Assembly (NCBI RefSeq): GCF_000304355.2
Contig: NC_018227.2
Location: forward strand, 1,922,001 to 1,986,000
Length of the DNA stretch: 64,000 nt
Origin: Methanoculleus bourgensis MS2
GTDB taxonomy: Archaea; Halobacteriota; Methanomicrobia; Methanomicrobiales; Methanoculleaceae
Direction: 5' to 3'
Part shown: in pieces, positions 11,459 to 19,813 of the stretch
Position numbering within the stretch: position 1 is the stretch's first letter
Layout of the letters: each line of letters opens with the position of its first letter
The notes under the pieces: model-generated
What the model was told of the DNA's origin: nothing
What the model saw: the letters and a program-made list of their open reading frames with translations, nothing else
Databases searched by the model: none
Translations under genes and position numbers: made by a program

Positions 11459-13231
11459 ATGCGAATTGCTGTTGTACACCGTGATCGGTGTCACCCCATT
11501 AAGTGTGGCACCGAGTGTATCCTCTACTGCCCACGTGTCCGAACCGGTGATGAGACCGTCGTCATCGGCGAAGACCAGAAGGCCGTCATATCAGAAGAGC
11601 TCTGCGTAGGTTGCGGCATCTGCGTGAAGAAGTGCCCGTTCGAGGCGCTTGATATCGTCAACCTCCCCGAAGAACTCGACCAGCCGACCCACCGTTACGG
11701 CCAGAACGGGTTCGTCCTCTACGGTCTCCCGATCCCGGTCGAGGGCAAGGTCACCGGCATCCTCGGGCCAAACGGTATCGGGAAGAGCACGGCGGTCAAG
11801 ATCCTCTCAGGTATGCTCGTCCCGAACCTGGGGATGACCGACGCCCCGGTATCCTGGAAGGACGTCCTCGACCTCTTCCAGGGGACCGAGCTCTTCGACT
11901 ACATCCAGTTGCTCTCGCAGAAGAACGTGAAGGTCGCCGTAAAACCGCAGTACATCGACCAGATCCCGAAGGTCTTCTCCGGATCGGTGCGCGACCTCCT
12001 CGCGACCACCGACGAGCGCGGCCGGCTCGACTACTACGTCGACCGGTTATCGCTCAGGCCGATCCTCGACCGGACAATCGTGAACCTCTCCGGCGGCGAA
12101 CTCCAGCGGGTGGCGATCGCTGCCTGTCTGGCACGGGACGCCGACTTCTACTTCCTCGACGAGATCACGCCCTATCTTGACGTCTACCAGCGTATGGCCG
12201 CCGCGAACCTGATCCGCGAACTCGCCCAGGAGCGGCCGGTCGTGATCGTCGAGCACGACCTCGCTATCCTTGATATGCTCGCCGACACCGTGCATATCGC
12301 CTACGGAGAACCGGCGGTCTTTGGTGTCATCACCTACCCGAAGGGCGTCCGGGTGGGGATCAACCAGTACCTGGAGGGCTTCCTCCCGGAGGAGAACGTC
12401 AGGTTCAGGGACTTTTCGGTGGCGTTTGAGACCCGGGCCCACACCACGGAAGTGAACCGGGAAGAACTCTTCGTGTTCCCGTCGATGACGAAGCGTTTCG
12501 AGCAGTTCTCGCTTGTCGTCGACGGCGGGGAGATCCGGAGCGGCGAGGTCCTCGGGGTCGTCGGGGCGAACGGTATCGGAAAGAGCACGTTCGCAAAGCT
12601 CCTTGCCGGGGTGCTCGAGCCCGACACCGGGTCGATGGATACCAGGGTGCGGATCTCCTACAAGCCGCAGTACCTCAAAGGCGACACTGAGGCGACCGTC
12701 GAGGAGATCCTCAGGCAGACGACGACGAAATTCGACACATCGTTCTACCAGCACGAGATCCTGGAACCCCTCTCCCTCACACAGGTTCTCCAGGCGCCGA
12801 TAAACACCCTCTCCGGCGGCGAACTCCAGCGGGTGGCGATCGCGATCTGCCTCTCGCGTGACGCCGACCTCTACATCCTGGACGAGCCGAGCGCACACCT
12901 CGACGTGGAGCAGCGGGTCAAGATCTCCCGGCTGATCCGGAGGCACGCTGAAGGGCGGGACGCGAGCACGCTCGTGATCGACCACGACATCTACGTGATC
13001 GATATGATCAGCGACCGGATTCTGGTCTTTGAGGGTGAGCCCGGCATCAGCGGCAAGGCCACGGGGCCGTTTGATATGGCGCCGGGCATGAACCGGTTCC
13101 TCGCGGCGCTCGGGATCACGTTCCGGCGGGATAAGACCGGACGGCCGCGGATCAACAAACCGGGGTCGTTCCTGGACCGGGAACAGATGGCTGCCGGCGA
13201 GTACTACTACGCTGAGATCTCGAAGTCCTGA
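11459..13231 (+). CDS. rli: ABCE1/RLI ribosome-recycling ATPase
   Basis: A twin-ATPase with two 4Fe-4S clusters that splits ribosomes after termination or Pelota-mediated rescue. The 590-aa chain starts MRIAVVHRDRC. Cluster cysteines are visible at 11, 16, 20 and 24, and at 49, 52, 55 and 59. NBD1 has GPNGIGKST (103-111) and LSGGELQRVAIAACL. NBD2 has GANGIGKST and LSGGELQRVAIAICL with LDEPSAHLDVEQR. The first D-loop region reads LDEITPYLDVYQR. It follows the EMC6-like gene by 6 bp and lies divergently from rqcH-pelA, whose Pelota product is its functional partner. Confidence 0.97.
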   Translation: MRIAVVHRDRCHPIKCGTECILYCPRVRTGDETVVIGEDQKAVISEELCVGCGICVKKCPFEALDIVNLPEELDQPTHRYGQNGFVLYGLPIPVEGKVTGILGPNGIGKSTAVKILSGMLVPNLGMTDAPVSWKDVLDLFQGTELFDYIQLLSQKNVKVAVKPQYIDQIPKVFSGSVRDLLATTDERGRLDYYVDRLSLRPILDRTIVNLSGGELQRVAIAACLARDADFYFLDEITPYLDVYQRMAAANLIRELAQERPVVIVEHDLAILDMLADTVHIAYGEPAVFGVITYPKGVRVGINQYLEGFLPEENVRFRDFSVAFETRAHTTEVNREELFVFPSMTKRFEQFSLVVDGGEIRSGEVLGVVGANGIGKSTFAKLLAGVLEPDTGSMDTRVRISYKPQYLKGDTEATVEEILRQTTTKFDTSFYQHEILEPLSLTQVLQAPINTLSGGELQRVAIAICLSRDADLYILDEPSAHLDVEQRVKISRLIRRHAEGRDASTLVIDHDIYVIDMISDRILVFEGEPGISGKATGPFDMAPGMNRFLAALGITFRRDKTGRPRINKPGSFLDREQMAAGEYYYAEISKS

Positions 13232-13245
13232 CCGGCACCGGCCAA

Positions 13246-13256
13246 TCTCTTCTTTT
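13246..13256 (+). terminator. T-rich terminator after rli
   Basis: TCTCTTCTTTT follows the rli stop by 15 bases. Archaeal termination typically occurs at such T-tracts. Confidence 0.4.
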
Positions 13257-13275
13257 GCGGGAGATGCACCTTGGG

Positions 13276-13453
13276 GTAGTGTATCATTTCATCTAATATT
13301 GTCCATGCAATACCATCTCACGCGAAGGGCGCGAAGCCGCGAAGTTCGGTTGCTGGGCGGCATAGTCCCCTTCGCGTCCTTCGCGCCTTCGCGTGCGGTG
13401 GCGATCGCCACTACGCATCAGGACCCGCAACATAAGGTGAAATGGTCCAGTAG
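13276..13453. mobile_element. Family A MITE-like element, GTAG target duplication
   Basis: About 170 bp lies between two GTAG tetranucleotides (13276-13279 and 13450-13453). The left end reads TGTATCATTTCATCTAATAT and the right end AACATAAGGTGAAATGGTCC, which are imperfect inverted repeats of each other. The core is a hairpin with arms CACGCGAAGGGCGCGAAG and CTTCGCGCCTTCGCGTG around a loop of about 25 bases. Near-identical copies occur at 42574-42752 and 62919-63096. There is no coding capacity. Confidence 0.85.
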
Positions 13454-13586
13454 CCTCAGGCTTCACGAATGAAAGCAGCCTTCCCTGGTTTTTCCTCTGG
13501 GTATCGCCCCGCACTGCCCTCGCTGCAGGTCGGGCGGGGAGGGGGTCTCGCTGGGCACAGCTTCCTATCAGGCGGGGAGGGGGAGA

Positions 13587-13852
13587 CCCCCATATGCGCT
13601 AACTTTAGCCATGAGAATTCGAGAGGATAATGCCCTATTCGATTAAATGTGGCTGATTTGACGAGATATCAGCCACACAATTCCAGTGGTGTGCGGCAAT
13701 CGTCCTCCTCCGCTGAAAACGATAGGGATCATGGAAATCTCATGGGAAACGGATTGCCTTGGGGCAGAGATGAGAACTCGCCGATTGCCTGATACTTGCC
13801 GGTATCACCGAGAATGCATTCCACCCAGCTGGTAAGTTAACGCCTATGGGGG
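13587..13852. repeat. Family C repeat with inverted ends
   Basis: The left end CCCCCATATGCGCTAAC (13587-13603) and right end GTTAACGCCTATGGGGG (13836-13852) are inverted repeats with few mismatches. The inner left part matches the other family C loci at 31.7 kb and 62.3 kb only weakly. An inverted pair GTGGCTGATTTGACG / ATATCAGCCACAC near 13648-13677 could form a small hairpin. No open frame is convincing. Confidence 0.6.
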
Positions 13853-14012
13853 AGACCCCCTCCCCGGTCCTCTCCCCCCAAGGCGATGTCCACCACGGTC
13901 CACTGTCTCAGGTGAGCCGGGAAACAGTCCGGATCCGGCATCCACCCGGGAATGCAGTGCACCCAGTTGTGTTCGCGCCAATGGGGGCGGGCTCTCCCCC
14001 CATGCCCGGGGC
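13853..14012. repeat. Second family C right half
   Basis: After CCCCCTCCCCGGTCC the text CCACCACGGTCCACTGTC...CAGTCCGGATCCGGCATCC ends in GCACCCAGTTGTGTTCGCGCC (split: GCACCCAGTTGTG then TTCGCGCCAATGGGGG). The same ordered blocks occur at 32005-32212 and 62484-62712. This is probably a truncated neighbouring copy. Nothing coding is seen between 13232 and 14140. Confidence 0.5.
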
Positions 14013-14140
14013 GTGATGAACTGACCGTCGAAGGCTTCTCATAACCCAAAACCAGGGATGTATCATGGGGAATTTGGCCTTCATGATGCAGGGGCGGTGC
14101 AGACGTCATCTCGCCGGGGCAGAGCCCCTCCCCCGCACTC

Positions 14141-15337
14141 TCAAGCCCCGGTCAGCCCGCCGCTCACCGAGCCGATCCACTCCATGAGAGACGCCCAGGC
14201 CCCTTCGAGCATCCCGGTCACCCCGGAAGGCTCGCTGGGCGGCGGGGCCTCCGGTGCCGGGGTGTCGTCGGGAACGTCAGGGGTCGTCTCCGGCACGTCC
14301 GGTGTCTGCACGGGCTCAGGATTCAGGTCGAGGGAGGCTGATCCGGTCATCGGCGGGATATACCCCACGTTCCCGGGCACCACGAACCAGCACCGCCCGT
14401 AGGCATCGACGAAGAGTTTCTTGACGACGTTTGAGCGAATGCCGTCCCGCGATGTGAGATGCAGGGCGACGCCGGATCCGTTCCATCCGTAGATCCCGTT
14501 ATCGGACGCGATAAGGAGCATCCCCCCGGATGTTGCCGCGATATCGTTGATAGCGACCGGGAACTCCTCCAGGTCCCCGGAGTGGAGGACAGGGGTGACC
14601 CCCGCGCCCGGGGCATACCGGAGGACCGTCGTGCGGTTGAAGAGGTACACGCCCCCGAAGGGGTTGGCCCGCACTTGGGAGACCCCCTGGACTGGTTCAT
14701 CCCGGTAGACCACCGGCTCAAACCGGACCTCCCCGACCCTGTCCCGGAGCACCCGGACGCCATCGCGCTCCGACCCGATGACGAGCGCATCGCTCGCGGC
14801 ATCGACCGCCATGCTCACGATGGTATGACATCCCAAGTTCTCGGGTCCGAGCGGTTTGTACCACGTCCAGTTCCCGTCGTGGTAACGGTGGAGGCCTGCC
14901 CGCCCGGTGGCAACCCAGACCTCATCTCCCCACCGCACCATGCAGTTGATGTTCAGGTTCTTGAGGAACTGCTGGTCCTGGATGACTTCGTACCCGGTCC
15001 CGGTCTGGAACTGCAGCCCGTTCGGGTAGCCTATCCAGAGGTGGCCCCCGGAGTCCAGGGCAACGGCGCTCACCATGATATTGAGGGGCGCGAGCATGCC
15101 GTAGGCTGTCTCCCCGGGGTGCCTCGTGTTGACCGAATACCAGGTCCCGTTTGCCGTATACACAGAGATACCGCTATCGGTCGCGAAGATGACATCCCCA
15201 TACCTGCCGTTGGTCACATCCTTCACCCCGGCGGACGCGATACCTGTATCGTAGTCGGGAACTTCGATGTAGATGGCTGATGATAAAGGGATGAGAAGAG
15301 ATGCCAGAACAGCAGAGATTATAAGAGTTTGGTACAT
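14141..15337 (-). CDS. Secreted beta-propeller-like protein at the end of the che operon
   Basis: A 398-aa protein of unknown function. Residues 1-21 form a Sec-type signal peptide (MYQTLIISAVLASLLIPLSS). Residues of about 25-330 contain repeated strands of the pattern DSGGHLWIGYPNGL, WGDEVWVATGRAGLHRY, SDALVIGSERDGVRVL, GMLLIASDNGIYGW and YGRCWFVVPGNVGYI. These resemble the blades of two-component-regulator-type propellers. A Pro/Glu/Thr-rich linker follows, then a short Gly/Ser-rich amphipathic C-terminus. The gene overlaps cheD by 19 bp, so it is the last cistron of the chemotaxis unit. I infer an extracytoplasmic role linked to motility or sensing; other roles remain possible. Confidence 0.75.
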   Translation of the reverse strand: MYQTLIISAVLASLLIPLSSAIYIEVPDYDTGIASAGVKDVTNGRYGDVIFATDSGISVYTANGTWYSVNTRHPGETAYGMLAPLNIMVSAVALDSGGHLWIGYPNGLQFQTGTGYEVIQDQQFLKNLNINCMVRWGDEVWVATGRAGLHRYHDGNWTWYKPLGPENLGCHTIVSMAVDAASDALVIGSERDGVRVLRDRVGEVRFEPVVYRDEPVQGVSQVRANPFGGVYLFNRTTVLRYAPGAGVTPVLHSGDLEEFPVAINDIAATSGGMLLIASDNGIYGWNGSGVALHLTSRDGIRSNVVKKLFVDAYGRCWFVVPGNVGYIPPMTGSASLDLNPEPVQTPDVPETTPDVPDDTPAPEAPPPSEPSGVTGMLEGAWASLMEWIGSVSGGLTGA

Positions 15338-15813
15338 GTTCCGTCCGCCCTCTTGATGATCAGGCGGCCCTTCTTCTCGGGCCAGTAATACACCGACCGG
15401 CCAACCTTCCCGCCGGTCTCCTCATGCGCGATCCTGACACCCAAGTCGTTGAGCAGCCCCCTCACCGCGGCAGTGTTCCTCTCCCCGATATTCAGGGAGT
15501 TTGCCGAATACTCAAACATGCTCGCACCGCCGATGACATTCGCCGTGATCGCGGACCTCGTGCTCCCGAGCCTCTCCATCTCCAGGAGGAGGGCACTTGT
15601 GGCGGTGTCCGCAAACTTGCCGGGCCGGTCGGTGTTCCCACGGCTTTCCGGGAGCATGATGTGTGCGAGCCCCCCGAGTGATTGCCTCTGGTCGTGCAGG
15701 ATGAGTGCGATACAGGAACCAAGCCCGATCGTCCCCATCGGGCACGTCCCGACCCGGAGTTCGCCAAGGCCCAGGATTACAGCCTTCTCTTCACCAAAAA
15801 AATTGTTATCCAT
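15319..15813 (-). CDS. cheD: Chemoreceptor glutamine deamidase CheD
   Basis: CheD deamidates receptor glutamines and is a partner of CheC. The 164-aa chain carries the catalytic Cys in GLGSCIALILHD (Cys34) and the His in GLAHIMLPE (His51). The downstream GKFADTAT and NVIGGASMF segments, with the IGERN turn, are also typical. It lies 17 bp after cheC on the minus strand, the usual CheC-CheD pairing in Archaea. Confidence 0.95.
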   Translation of the reverse strand: MDNNFFGEEKAVILGLGELRVGTCPMGTIGLGSCIALILHDQRQSLGGLAHIMLPESRGNTDRPGKFADTATSALLLEMERLGSTRSAITANVIGGASMFEYSANSLNIGERNTAAVRGLLNDLGVRIAHEETGGKVGRSVYYWPEKKGRLIIKRADGTCTKLL

Positions 15814-15830
15814 GCTATTCGTGCGGCTTT

Positions 15831-16445
15831 TCAGGTGAGCGGCGTCATCAGGTCTTCCAGCATCGTGAACAACTGCTGCATGAGTTCTGGTTTCGGGAGC
15901 ATGTAGATGCTCCCGTAGATGGGCGGCGCCTCGCTCGTAAGCTCGGTGTTGAAGATCAGGATATCATTCACGTCACCGGCCATCTGTGCTATGATGGACT
16001 CAAAGGCGGCATGCGCCATATCAATGGCCAGCGCCGGCGGGGACGGCAGCATAATGATCTCCAGAAGTTCGGCGGTCGCATCAAGAAACGCCGATATCAT
16101 GATATTCCCGATCTCGATTGCGGCGCTCTGGTCCATCTCGTTGATCTCGCGGTCGGCGTCGGTGGTGCCGAGCATCTGGTTCGTCAGCCGGACGATGGTC
16201 TCCCGAGGCATGCTGACGACGATATACCCTCCGTCCGCGACCTCCCCCTGGATCTGGAAGACGACAATGGCTGCTATCTCGTTGCCGATGTAGTTGTGCA
16301 TATCAGCGATATCAACTGCCTGCACCTCCGGCACCGTCATCTCAATCGGGCTCATCAGCATCTGTGAGAGGCTTGTCGCAGCGTGCGCCGCACCGATGTT
16401 CCCAAGTTCCCTCAGCGCATCAGCCTGAAACGGGTCAAGTTCCAT
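15831..16445 (-). CDS. cheC: CheY-P phosphatase CheC
   Basis: A 204-aa CYX-family phosphatase. Two D/S-x3-E-x2-N active sites are visible: D9-ALR-E13-LG-N16, and S-AAI-E-IG-N in the second half (near residue 107). Two active sites are the CheC hallmark. It acts on CheY-P and binds CheD, whose gene is next. Confidence 0.95.
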   Translation of the reverse strand: MELDPFQADALRELGNIGAAHAATSLSQMLMSPIEMTVPEVQAVDIADMHNYIGNEIAAIVVFQIQGEVADGGYIVVSMPRETIVRLTNQMLGTTDADREINEMDQSAAIEIGNIMISAFLDATAELLEIIMLPSPPALAIDMAHAAFESIIAQMAGDVNDILIFNTELTSEAPPIYGSIYMLPKPELMQQLFTMLEDLMTPLT

Positions 16446-16456
16446 GAAAACGTCTC

Positions 16457-18352
16457 CTACACAATCGTGTTCACATCGAGAACCGGCACAACCTCGCCGT
16501 CTCCCGGGATGGTGATCCCGCTGATCCCGCGGCAGCTTCCTGCAAGCCGGGAGAGCGGTTTCACCACCACTTCCTGCTGGCCGTCCACGGTATCAACGAC
16601 GATACAACATTTTCTGCCGCTGTTCTGCAGCACAACGAGCGTATCACTCTTCTGCGCCCGGCCAAACATATCCTCAAGGCGGTACATGGGAAGGATCTCG
16701 TCGCGAAGCAGGACCGTCTCGGCATCGCCGATCCGGTGGATCGCTTCCGGCCTGGCCAGGGCCACCTCGACGACGTTGCTGATCGGAATGGCACACCGCC
16801 TCCCGTTGATCTGCACCATCATGACGTCGATGATCGCCATCGTCGGGGGCAGCATCAGCTCAAACGTCGTCCCGCTGCCGAGTTCGGACTCGACCCTGAT
16901 GGTCCCCTTGAGCGACTCAATGGTCTGCCTGACCACATCGAGACCGACACCCCTGCCGCTGATGTCGGTGATCGTCTCAGCCGTGCTGAACCCGGGCTCG
17001 AAGAGCAGGTTGATGAGGTCCTCTTTTGTTGCGGCCGCTGCCGCTTCGGGCGTCATGATGCCTTTGTTCACCGCTTTATCCTTGAGTTTCTCAGGGTCGA
17101 TACCGGCACCGTCGTCCTCGATCTCGATGATGACGTTATCCTTATCCCTCCGTGCAGTCAGCCGGAGCGAGCCCTTCCGCGGTTTCCCGTTGGCCTCGCG
17201 GACCTCCGGGAGCTCGATCCCGTGGTTTACGGCGTTCCTGATGATGTGCAGGAGCGGGTCGGAGAGCCCGTCCATCATACCCCTGTCAAGCTCGGTCTCG
17301 CCGCCCTCGATGGTAAACTCAACCTCCTTTCCGTCATGGGTCGCGACGTCCCGCACAACACGGGGAAGGCGGTTGAAGATGCGGTCAAGCGGCATCATCC
17401 TGATTCCCATCATGAGGTTCTGGAGGTCTGAGACCGAACGGCCGATCATACTCAGCGCTTCATCAAACTCCTTGATGCCGTGCTTCCTTGCTATCTGTTC
17501 GAGCCGTCCGCGGTTGATCACCAGATCCTCGACAAGATTCATCATCTGGTCGAGCCGCTGGATATCGACGCGGATATTCTTGATCTCGCGGCTCTTTTCG
17601 CCCCTGGCCGGCTTAGGCGCCGGCGGTTCGGGCTTCTGAGTCTCCTCCGGCACCTCCGGTGCCAGGGATAGTTCAAGAAGCGAGATCTCGGTACCTGAGG
17701 CGACGGTCCGGAGCGCCTCCTCCCCCGCCTCGCTTGCGATCCGGATCTCAATCGGTCCGTCGAACTTCCCGTCCTCGATAAGGTCCCGCGTGGGCGTTGT
17801 TCCGAGGATCGTCCCGATCTCGTCAAGGTTCTGCAGGAGCAGCATGGCCCGGACGTCTTTCATGGCGCAGGAGGGGTCGATGGCGACTGATAACGTGTAG
17901 ACGGGTCCACCAACCCCCTCTACCGCTGCCACTGCCTTATGGGGGGTCTCCTGCTCGTCATCAGGGGCTTCCTCGGTGAACGCCCGGAGTTCCTGCACCA
18001 GGCTCCCTGACGCCTCATCTGAGGATGCCCCGCCCGCCTCGATCTCGTCCAGCATCTCCTCGATCGCGTCGGTGCAGGTGAGCAGAAGGTCGGTGAGGGA
18101 CACAGTCACCTCCCGGCGGCCGCTGCGGATGAGCGAGAAGACATCTTCCATCGAGTGACAGAGATGCTCCATTGCATCAAACCCCATCGATGCCGACATC
18201 CCCTTGAGCGTATGAGCGGACCGGAAGATCTCATCGATAGCAGCTTGCTGGTCTTCCCCGCTCTCAAGGGCGAGGAGGTTATTTACGATATTCTCGTGGT
18301 TCTCCCGTGACTCCTCAACAAAGAGTTTCCGGTATACCTCTTCATCAACCAT
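16457..18352 (-). CDS. cheA: Chemotaxis histidine kinase CheA
   Basis: A 631-aa cytoplasmic kinase that phosphorylates CheY and CheB in receptor arrays. The HPt domain has the phospho-acceptor in RSAHTLKGMSASMGF (His47). The P3 dimerisation region contains VDIQRLDQMMNLVEDLVINR. The ATPase N-box DPLLHIIRNAVNHGIE is near residue 370, with G-boxes DDGAGIDP and GRGVGLDVV, and a CheW-like P5 domain is at the C-terminus. It overlaps cheB by 8 bp. No cheW, cheR or receptor gene occurs in the window, so those partners must lie elsewhere. Confidence 0.97.
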   Translation of the reverse strand: MVDEEVYRKLFVEESRENHENIVNNLLALESGEDQQAAIDEIFRSAHTLKGMSASMGFDAMEHLCHSMEDVFSLIRSGRREVTVSLTDLLLTCTDAIEEMLDEIEAGGASSDEASGSLVQELRAFTEEAPDDEQETPHKAVAAVEGVGGPVYTLSVAIDPSCAMKDVRAMLLLQNLDEIGTILGTTPTRDLIEDGKFDGPIEIRIASEAGEEALRTVASGTEISLLELSLAPEVPEETQKPEPPAPKPARGEKSREIKNIRVDIQRLDQMMNLVEDLVINRGRLEQIARKHGIKEFDEALSMIGRSVSDLQNLMMGIRMMPLDRIFNRLPRVVRDVATHDGKEVEFTIEGGETELDRGMMDGLSDPLLHIIRNAVNHGIELPEVREANGKPRKGSLRLTARRDKDNVIIEIEDDGAGIDPEKLKDKAVNKGIMTPEAAAAATKEDLINLLFEPGFSTAETITDISGRGVGLDVVRQTIESLKGTIRVESELGSGTTFELMLPPTMAIIDVMMVQINGRRCAIPISNVVEVALARPEAIHRIGDAETVLLRDEILPMYRLEDMFGRAQKSDTLVVLQNSGRKCCIVVDTVDGQQEVVVKPLSRLAGSCRGISGITIPGDGEVVPVLDVNTIV

Positions 18353-19379
18353 GATTGACCTCGAGCCTGTTGACCGCTCTTACGATCTCCCGCGCAAGAC
18401 CCTCGAGTGGAACCACCTTGTCGACGCTGTTCCGGGTGAGGGCGGATCGTGCCATCCCGTAGACGAGGCAGTCTTCTTCAGCGCATACCATTGTGGTGCC
18501 ACCTGCAGTCTTCACCGCGAGAGTACCCTCACCGCCGTCGTTTCCCATCCCCGAGAGAATCACTGAGACCGTTCGCGGGCCGAAGACGTTCGCGGCGGAG
18601 GTGAACGTCTTATCGACGGCCGGTCTGACTGCATGCAGGGGAGGGGCGGTCGAGTGGATGACCCGCCCGTGGTTTCTCCCGCCGGCTGCATAGATCCCGG
18701 ATATCACGGTGTGATATCCGGCCTTCGAGACCAGGACTGTCCCGGTCTCGAGGGTGTCTCCGTTTGTGGTCTCTTTCACCGGCAGGGGCGAGACACGGTT
18801 CAGGCGTTCGGCGAGCGATGCGGTGAATCCCTCAGGCATATGCTGGGTGACGACGACCGCTGCGGGCAGGTCAGGCGGGAGCGCGGAGAGGAGTGTATCA
18901 AGCATCGGCGGTCCTCCGGCAGACGAGCCGATCAGCACTGCCGCATCGGCGCTCTTCTGCCGGGTCTCCCGGGTTTTTATGATCGTCGGAAGGGAGACGA
19001 GGTTCTTGATCTTCTGGATGAGTTCTCTCTCGATGCCCCTGACCTTCGGGACGTCCCTTGGTTTGAGCATGAAGTCATCAGCCCCGAGACGGAGCGCCCG
19101 GTGGGTCATATCGGCCTGCCGGGACGTCAGCGTGCTCAAAACAATCACCTTCGGTTTCACGCTCTCCCCCTGGAGGGCTTCAAGAACCTCAAGGCCGCCC
19201 ATCCGGGGCATCTCGATATCGAGGGTGATAACGTCGGGTTTCAGCTCTGATATCTTCGCAAGGGCATCGATACCGTTGACCGCCGTCCCGACGATCTCGA
19301 TATCAGGGCTGCCTTTGAGCATGTCCCGCAGGATCGTCCGGATAAAGAGTGAGTCGTCGACGATCAGAACCCGTATCAT
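18345..19379 (-). CDS. cheB: Receptor methylesterase CheB
   Basis: A 344-aa response regulator-methylesterase. The receiver domain starts MIRVLIVDDS and has phospho-Asp54 (ITLDIEMPRMGG). The esterase domain shows the Ser in LIGSSAGGPP (about 152), the His in TQHMPEGF (180) and the Asp in GMGNDGGEG. The ATG at 19379 is used because the longer frame upstream runs into cheY. It starts 2 bp after cheY. Confidence 0.96.
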   Translation of the reverse strand: MIRVLIVDDSLFIRTILRDMLKGSPDIEIVGTAVNGIDALAKISELKPDVITLDIEMPRMGGLEVLEALQGESVKPKVIVLSTLTSRQADMTHRALRLGADDFMLKPRDVPKVRGIERELIQKIKNLVSLPTIIKTRETRQKSADAAVLIGSSAGGPPMLDTLLSALPPDLPAAVVVTQHMPEGFTASLAERLNRVSPLPVKETTNGDTLETGTVLVSKAGYHTVISGIYAAGGRNHGRVIHSTAPPLHAVRPAVDKTFTSAANVFGPRTVSVILSGMGNDGGEGTLAVKTAGGTTMVCAEEDCLVYGMARSALTRNSVDKVVPLEGLAREIVRAVNRLEVNHG

Positions 19380-19381
19380 GG

Positions 19382-19744
19382 TTACGCACTGAGAACGTTC
19401 TTCACTTCTTCGAGAACCTTTGGGGCCTGGAACGGTTTGACGATGTAGCCTCTCGCACCGCTCTTGATAGCAAGTTTGACCATCTGCTCCTGGCCGACCG
19501 CCGTGCACATGATGACCTTTGCCGCCGGGTCGGCGGCCTTGATGGCCTTGAGCGCCTCGATCCCGTTTACTTTCGGCATAACAACGTCCATCGTGACGAG
19601 GTCGGGTTTGAGTTCCTGGTACCTGGCAAGCGCCTCCGCGCCATCGGCTGCCTCACCGACGATGTCGTGTCCGCCGGAGAAGAGGATGTTCTTCAGCAGC
19701 GTTCTCATAAACATTGTATCATCGACGATCAGGATTCTCCCCAT
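19382..19744 (-). CDS. cheY: Chemotaxis response regulator CheY
   Basis: A 120-aa single receiver domain with the acidic pair in ILIVDDT (D8-D9), phospho-Asp53 in VTMDVVMPKVNG, a Thr in VIMCTAVG and the Lys in YIVKPF. In Archaea CheY-P signals through CheF to the ArlCDE ring. It is the first gene of a unit with its own TATA box and is followed by cheB, cheA, cheC, cheD and the propeller gene. Confidence 0.96.
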   Translation of the reverse strand: MGRILIVDDTMFMRTLLKNILFSGGHDIVGEAADGAEALARYQELKPDLVTMDVVMPKVNGIEALKAIKAADPAAKVIMCTAVGQEQMVKLAIKSGARGYIVKPFQAPKVLEEVKNVLSA

Positions 19745-19775
19745 CGAACACCACTCAATGAGTATTTGAAGAATA

Positions 19776-19788
19776 CTGTATATAGACC
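19776..19788 (-). promoter_or_regulatory. TATA box of the cheY unit
   Basis: On the minus strand it reads GTCTATATACAG, about 35 bases before the cheY ATG. It separates the cheYBACD unit from cheF. Confidence 0.55.
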
Positions 19789-19800
19789 TTCGTATTCTGG

Positions 19801-19812
19801 AAAAATAAGATT
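19801..19812 (-). terminator. T-rich terminator after cheF
   Basis: Right after the cheF TAA the minus strand runs AATCTTATTTTT, a T-tract typical of archaeal termination. The cheY promoter follows. Confidence 0.45.
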
Positions 19813-19813
19813 A

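Noticed and set aside
13232-14140. Decayed transposase gene in the family C region
   Set aside because: Translation in all frames gives no transposase-like motif such as a DDE or HUH pattern, so the region is reported only as repeats.
16383-17639. 418-codon plus-strand frame opposite cheA
   Set aside because: It is Ser/Arg-rich, fully antisense to cheA, and lacks a ribosome site or promoter.
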